NCBI RefSeq assembly: GCF_030758295.1
Contig: NZ_CP132335.1
Coordinates: forward strand, 4,998,412 to 5,062,411
Direction: 5' to 3'
Origin: Pararhizobium sp. IMCC21322
GTDB taxonomy: Bacteria > Pseudomonadota > Alphaproteobacteria > Rhizobiales > GCA-2746425
Length of the DNA stretch: 64,000 bases
The position numbers and the translations under genes were made by a program. Shown here one piece after another: positions 61,518-64,000 of this stretch (positions within the stretch are counted from its first letter, which is position 1; each line of letters opens with the position of its first letter). Below the pieces are notes generated by a model. It had not been told where the DNA came from, made no database searches, and was given only the letters and a program-made list of their open reading frames with translations.

Positions 61518-62303
61518 TCACTGAACAAATTCCATGAGGTTTCCGGGCGCATCACCGATGTCCCATCCGCCATTGACGGGAATATCAACGCCTGTGATGT
61601 AGCTTGCGCCATCGCCGCAAAGCATCGTCACAGGTGCCACAAGGTCTTTTGGCGTTCCCGGCCGGGCCATTGGTATTTTGGCGGTGACCGCGTTGCGAAA
61701 ATCAGGCTTTGCATAGAGCGCTGCCATATGGTCGGTCTCAATCGCGCCGGGAGACACCACATTCATGGTGACGCCATTGGGCGCAACATCCCGCGCAATG
61801 GCCCGCAAAGCTGTCAGTTGCGCAGACTTCAATGCAGCATAAACGGTGGTTTCAGCGCGTGGTCTTGTGGCCATGACACTGCCAATCGCAACCACCCGGC
61901 CCCATTTGCGCTGCTCCATCGACGGGACCAGAGCGCCTATCAGCATCAGCATTGAGGTGAAATTCGCGCTCACATGCGCATTGATGAATGCAGGATCAAC
62001 ATCCTGCCAGGATTGGCGTTTTTCCATTGCCGCATTGGCAATGAGAATATCAATTTGGCCAGTTTCCAGAGCCGCTTTGGCAAGTCTGGAAGCACCGTCA
62101 CTTTCCAGAAAATCCGCCAGAATGACCGGGCAGGTTTCAAACAATTGCCTGTCATCACCAGTTTTTTTGGCATCAGCACGGCGGTGCAGAACGAGCTCTG
62201 CGCCCTCCGCTGCCAAAGCCTGTGCAATCGCGTAGCCAATATCAGAATTAGCTCCGGTAACAAGGGCACGCTTGCCGGAAAGGGAGCCAGCGCTATCAGC
62301 CAT
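61518..62303 (-). CDS. Short-chain dehydrogenase/reductase
   Basis: 261 residues from ATG 62303. Rossmann motif ALVTGANSDIGYAIAQALAA, NAAMEK (NNAG equivalent), catalytic Ser in AIGSVMATRP and YAALKSAQ as YxxxK, and a C-terminal DIPVNGGWDIGDAP. NAD(P)-dependent sugar or sugar-acid oxidation is likely. Its start overlaps the end of the GntR gene by eight bases, and the binding-protein gene follows after 55 bases. Confidence 0.9.
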   Translation of the reverse strand: MADSAGSLSGKRALVTGANSDIGYAIAQALAAEGAELVLHRRADAKKTGDDRQLFETCPVILADFLESDGASRLAKAALETGQIDILIANAAMEKRQSWQDVDPAFINAHVSANFTSMLMLIGALVPSMEQRKWGRVVAIGSVMATRPRAETTVYAALKSAQLTALRAIARDVAPNGVTMNVVSPGAIETDHMAALYAKPDFRNAVTAKIPMARPGTPKDLVAPVTMLCGDGASYITGVDIPVNGGWDIGDAPGNLMEFVQ

Positions 62304-63036
62304 TGGCCACCTCGAAAGACGCAATATCGGCTGCATCATAATGGGCCACCAGGCTCGCTTGGGCTCCGGCCTGATAGCCCGCAGCTATCGCATCATAAAT
62401 GGCTTCATGCCGCAAAACCGTTGCCTGCCAGTCCGCTTTGGAGCGGTTGCTGCGGCGTGAAAACAGTTCTGAGACCTCTCGCTGAACCGAGCGCATGCCT
62501 TCAACCTGCATCCGGATCATCGTATTTCCGGTCGCAAGCGCCATGCCGAGATGAAAATCGATATCCGCCTGGGTAAAATCTTCAGGCTCACCGATTGAGG
62601 AGCGCATGACCTCCAGGGCCTGCTTCATAAGCGTCAGACCCTTTTGATCCCTGCGGTTGGCGGCCAGTCTGGCAATGCCGGATTCCAGCACCAGACGCAT
62701 CTCATTGGCTTCCTGCAAACGCTTCAGACTTGAGCGAACGGCATAGCCATAAATGCGATCCAGTGGTTCACCGGTCATCGCCTTGGCACGCGCCACTTTG
62801 CCTTGTTGAGTGTGGACCAGACCAGCGCCAGCCAGAAGCCGCAACGCTTCACGTGCAATGGGTTTGCTGACATCAAACTGCCGCGCGATTTCCCCTTCCG
62901 AGGGCAATGGATCGCCTGGTGCAATACGCCCGTCAAACAAGGCAGCCGCAATTTCATCCGAAACTGTGTCAGCAAGCCGCAAGGGCGCTGCCCGCTTCGT
63001 GTTGAACGTCAAACTGTCTGTCGTCGCACTAACCAT
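62296..63036 (-). CDS. GntR-family (FCD) regulator
   Basis: 246 residues from ATG 63036 with AAGGAG upstream. Winged helix at about 20-90: GEIARQFDVSKPIAREALRL, VHTQQGKVARAK. C-terminal FCD domain with DIDFHLGMALATGN and HEAIYDAI, histidines in metal-ligand positions. First gene of the SDR-ABC operon and divergent from the enolase-superfamily gene. An overlapping pair of dyads at 63080-63114 is its probable operator. Confidence 0.9.
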   Translation of the reverse strand: MVSATTDSLTFNTKRAAPLRLADTVSDEIAAALFDGRIAPGDPLPSEGEIARQFDVSKPIAREALRLLAGAGLVHTQQGKVARAKAMTGEPLDRIYGYAVRSSLKRLQEANEMRLVLESGIARLAANRRDQKGLTLMKQALEVMRSSIGEPEDFTQADIDFHLGMALATGNTMIRMQVEGMRSVQREVSELFSRRSNRSKADWQATVLRHEAIYDAIAAGYQAGAQASLVAHYDAADIASFEVANG

Positions 63037-63079
63037 GCTGGCTCCTTCATGATTTGGCATGCTCTAACACGCTTGATAG

Positions 63080-63114
63080 CAACATAGCAACTATGTTATT
63101 TAATTGCTATGTTG
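63080..63114. promoter_or_regulatory. Operator-like overlapping dyads
   Basis: CAACATAGCAA (63080-63090) is inverted as TTGCTATGTTG (63104-63114). Inside lies a tighter dyad AACATAG-CAA-CTATGTT (63081-63097). Located 44 bases upstream of the GntR start, in the divergent promoter region. Confidence 0.68.
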
Positions 63115-63236
63115 TATTGTTTACAGTAAGTCTGAGCGCGAAACGGGAGAAAACCGCCAATGACAAATGCGCGTCCAAATACGCAAAGAGAAAACCGTTC
63201 CGACGTCAGTCCTCTATGGGCAGTCAGAGTCCGGCC

Positions 63237-64000
63237 ATGAGCGCGTCCTCTCAACAGCAGATCACCCGCAGCGCGCCTGCACCTGACATCAAAATCACGG
63301 ATGTCATTGCCCATCCGCTGACGCAGAAGCTCCCGAAATCAACGGTCACATCATGGGGAACCTACGAGCATGTTTCTCTGGTTCTGGTGGAAATTCGCAC
63401 CGACGCCGGCATTAACGGCATTGGCGAAACCCTGGCCCGCTTCGCGCCTAAAGCCTATGCGGAACTCATCAACACCACCCTGCGGCCAAGATTGATCGGC
63501 AAACCCGTGCACGAGATCAGCGCCCACTGGAATAACATGCGCCGGGCCCTGTCAGGCCGGTGCGGCGGCATGCTGATTGAGGCCATTGCGGGCGTCGATA
63601 TTGCATTGTGGGACATTCTCGGCAAGGCCGCGAATATGCCCTTGTGGATGCTTTTAGGTGGCGAGGGTCGCACATCGATCCCTGTTTATGCAGCTTCCAT
63701 CAACTGGGTTGAAGACGCTGAGGCAGATGCAGAACTGGATGCCTATCTGGAAGCCGGTTATCCCCGCATCAAGATCAAAACAGGCAAACAGGTCAAGGCA
63801 TCCTGCCGCCGTATTGAACGTCTGCGCAAGCGGGCCGGTGATGCGGCAGAATTATGCATTGATTCCAATTGGGCTTACAACCTCGATGGCGCTGTTGAAG
63901 TTGCCAAGGCGCTGGAAGATAATGGTTATTTCTGGTTTGAAGAGCCCTTGAACCCGGAAGACGAAGCCGGATACGAGGAATTGCGCAAGCGCACCAGCGT
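63237..64000 (+). CDS. Mandelate racemase / muconate lactonising enzyme family protein (partial)
   Basis: At least 254 residues; the frame runs off the window end. Enolase superfamily: the N-terminal capping domain begins at DIKITDVIAHPLTQKLPKST, followed by the barrel with RIKIKTG (the K-x-K catalytic pair), then ELCIDSNWAY (first metal aspartate) and FWFEEPLNPED (second metal ligand). The third ligand and the catalytic histidine or lysine lie outside the window. Likely a sugar-acid dehydratase, given the divergent sugar ABC operon and GntR regulator. ATG 63237 has no strong ribosome site, so the true start may differ slightly. Confidence 0.9.
   Translation, partial: MSASSQQQITRSAPAPDIKITDVIAHPLTQKLPKSTVTSWGTYEHVSLVLVEIRTDAGINGIGETLARFAPKAYAELINTTLRPRLIGKPVHEISAHWNNMRRALSGRCGGMLIEAIAGVDIALWDILGKAANMPLWMLLGGEGRTSIPVYAASINWVEDAEADAELDAYLEAGYPRIKIKTGKQVKASCRRIERLRKRAGDAAELCIDSNWAYNLDGAVEVAKALEDNGYFWFEEPLNPEDEAGYEELRKRTS

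Overview
The window looks like a piece of chromosome from an alphaproteobacterium, most likely Hyphomicrobiales or a marine relative. This is inferred from the two TRAP uptake systems, the rhizobial-type malonate genes, the alphaproteobacterial curli-associated CsgH, the many FCD-type GntR regulators and a GC content that looks like the mid 50s by eye. I see no rRNA or tRNA gene, transposase, phage gene or CRISPR array. It is a catabolic and surface-structure region: about 55 genes in roughly a dozen transcription units, most of them an uptake system plus its enzymes and regulator.

Region 1 (1-6.2 kb): a quinone-oxidoreductase gene broken by one in-frame stop, then a GbsR/MarR regulator, RND adaptor and RND pump operon behind a strong palindrome. 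Region 2 (6.2-20.2 kb): three curlin loci on the minus strand (6.3-7.2, 12.9-14.4 and 19.2-20.1 kb). Two share a 929-bp near-identical curlin-csgH unit. The third carries two other secreted proteins in place of csgH. All three have the same four-half-site promoter element. Between them lie a malonate module (GntR regulator, TRAP transporter, malonyl-CoA synthetase), a coupled Stf0 sulfotransferase and agmatine-deiminase pair, and a coupled CcdA-like and MFS pair.

Region 3 (20.3-25.4 kb): the best-supported unusual system. A guanidine-I (ykkC) riboswitch heads a minus-strand operon of a NitT/TauT-type ABC transporter, a GdmH-type guanidine hydrolase, a histidine-rich protein and a small membrane protein. 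The last two are candidates for nickel supply to the hydrolase.

Region 4 (25.5-34.6 kb): two divergent operons around a GTATACCGGTATAC operator. One encodes mannonate dehydratase and two Gfo/Idh/MocA dehydrogenases. The other encodes a GntR regulator, glucuronate isomerase, fructuronate reductase, a BadF-type amino-sugar kinase and NagA. Together they imply use of a source containing both uronic acid and N-acetylhexosamine. Region 5 (34.6-43.1 kb): a LysR regulator, a D-glutamate-cyclase-family protein, a second TRAP transporter and a full-length 5-oxoprolinase/hydantoinase.

Region 6 (43.2-48.4 kb): a pentose/polyol ABC transporter with an L-xylulose-reductase-like SDR and a divergent LacI regulator. 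Region 7 (48.5-57.3 kb): a ribose-type ABC transporter linked to two MsAcT-like SGNH hydrolases, an MFS carrier and a ROK regulator. Region 8 (57.3-64 kb): a GntR-SDR-ABC (maltose/glycerol-3-phosphate type) operon divergent from an enolase-superfamily dehydratase or racemase that runs off the window end.
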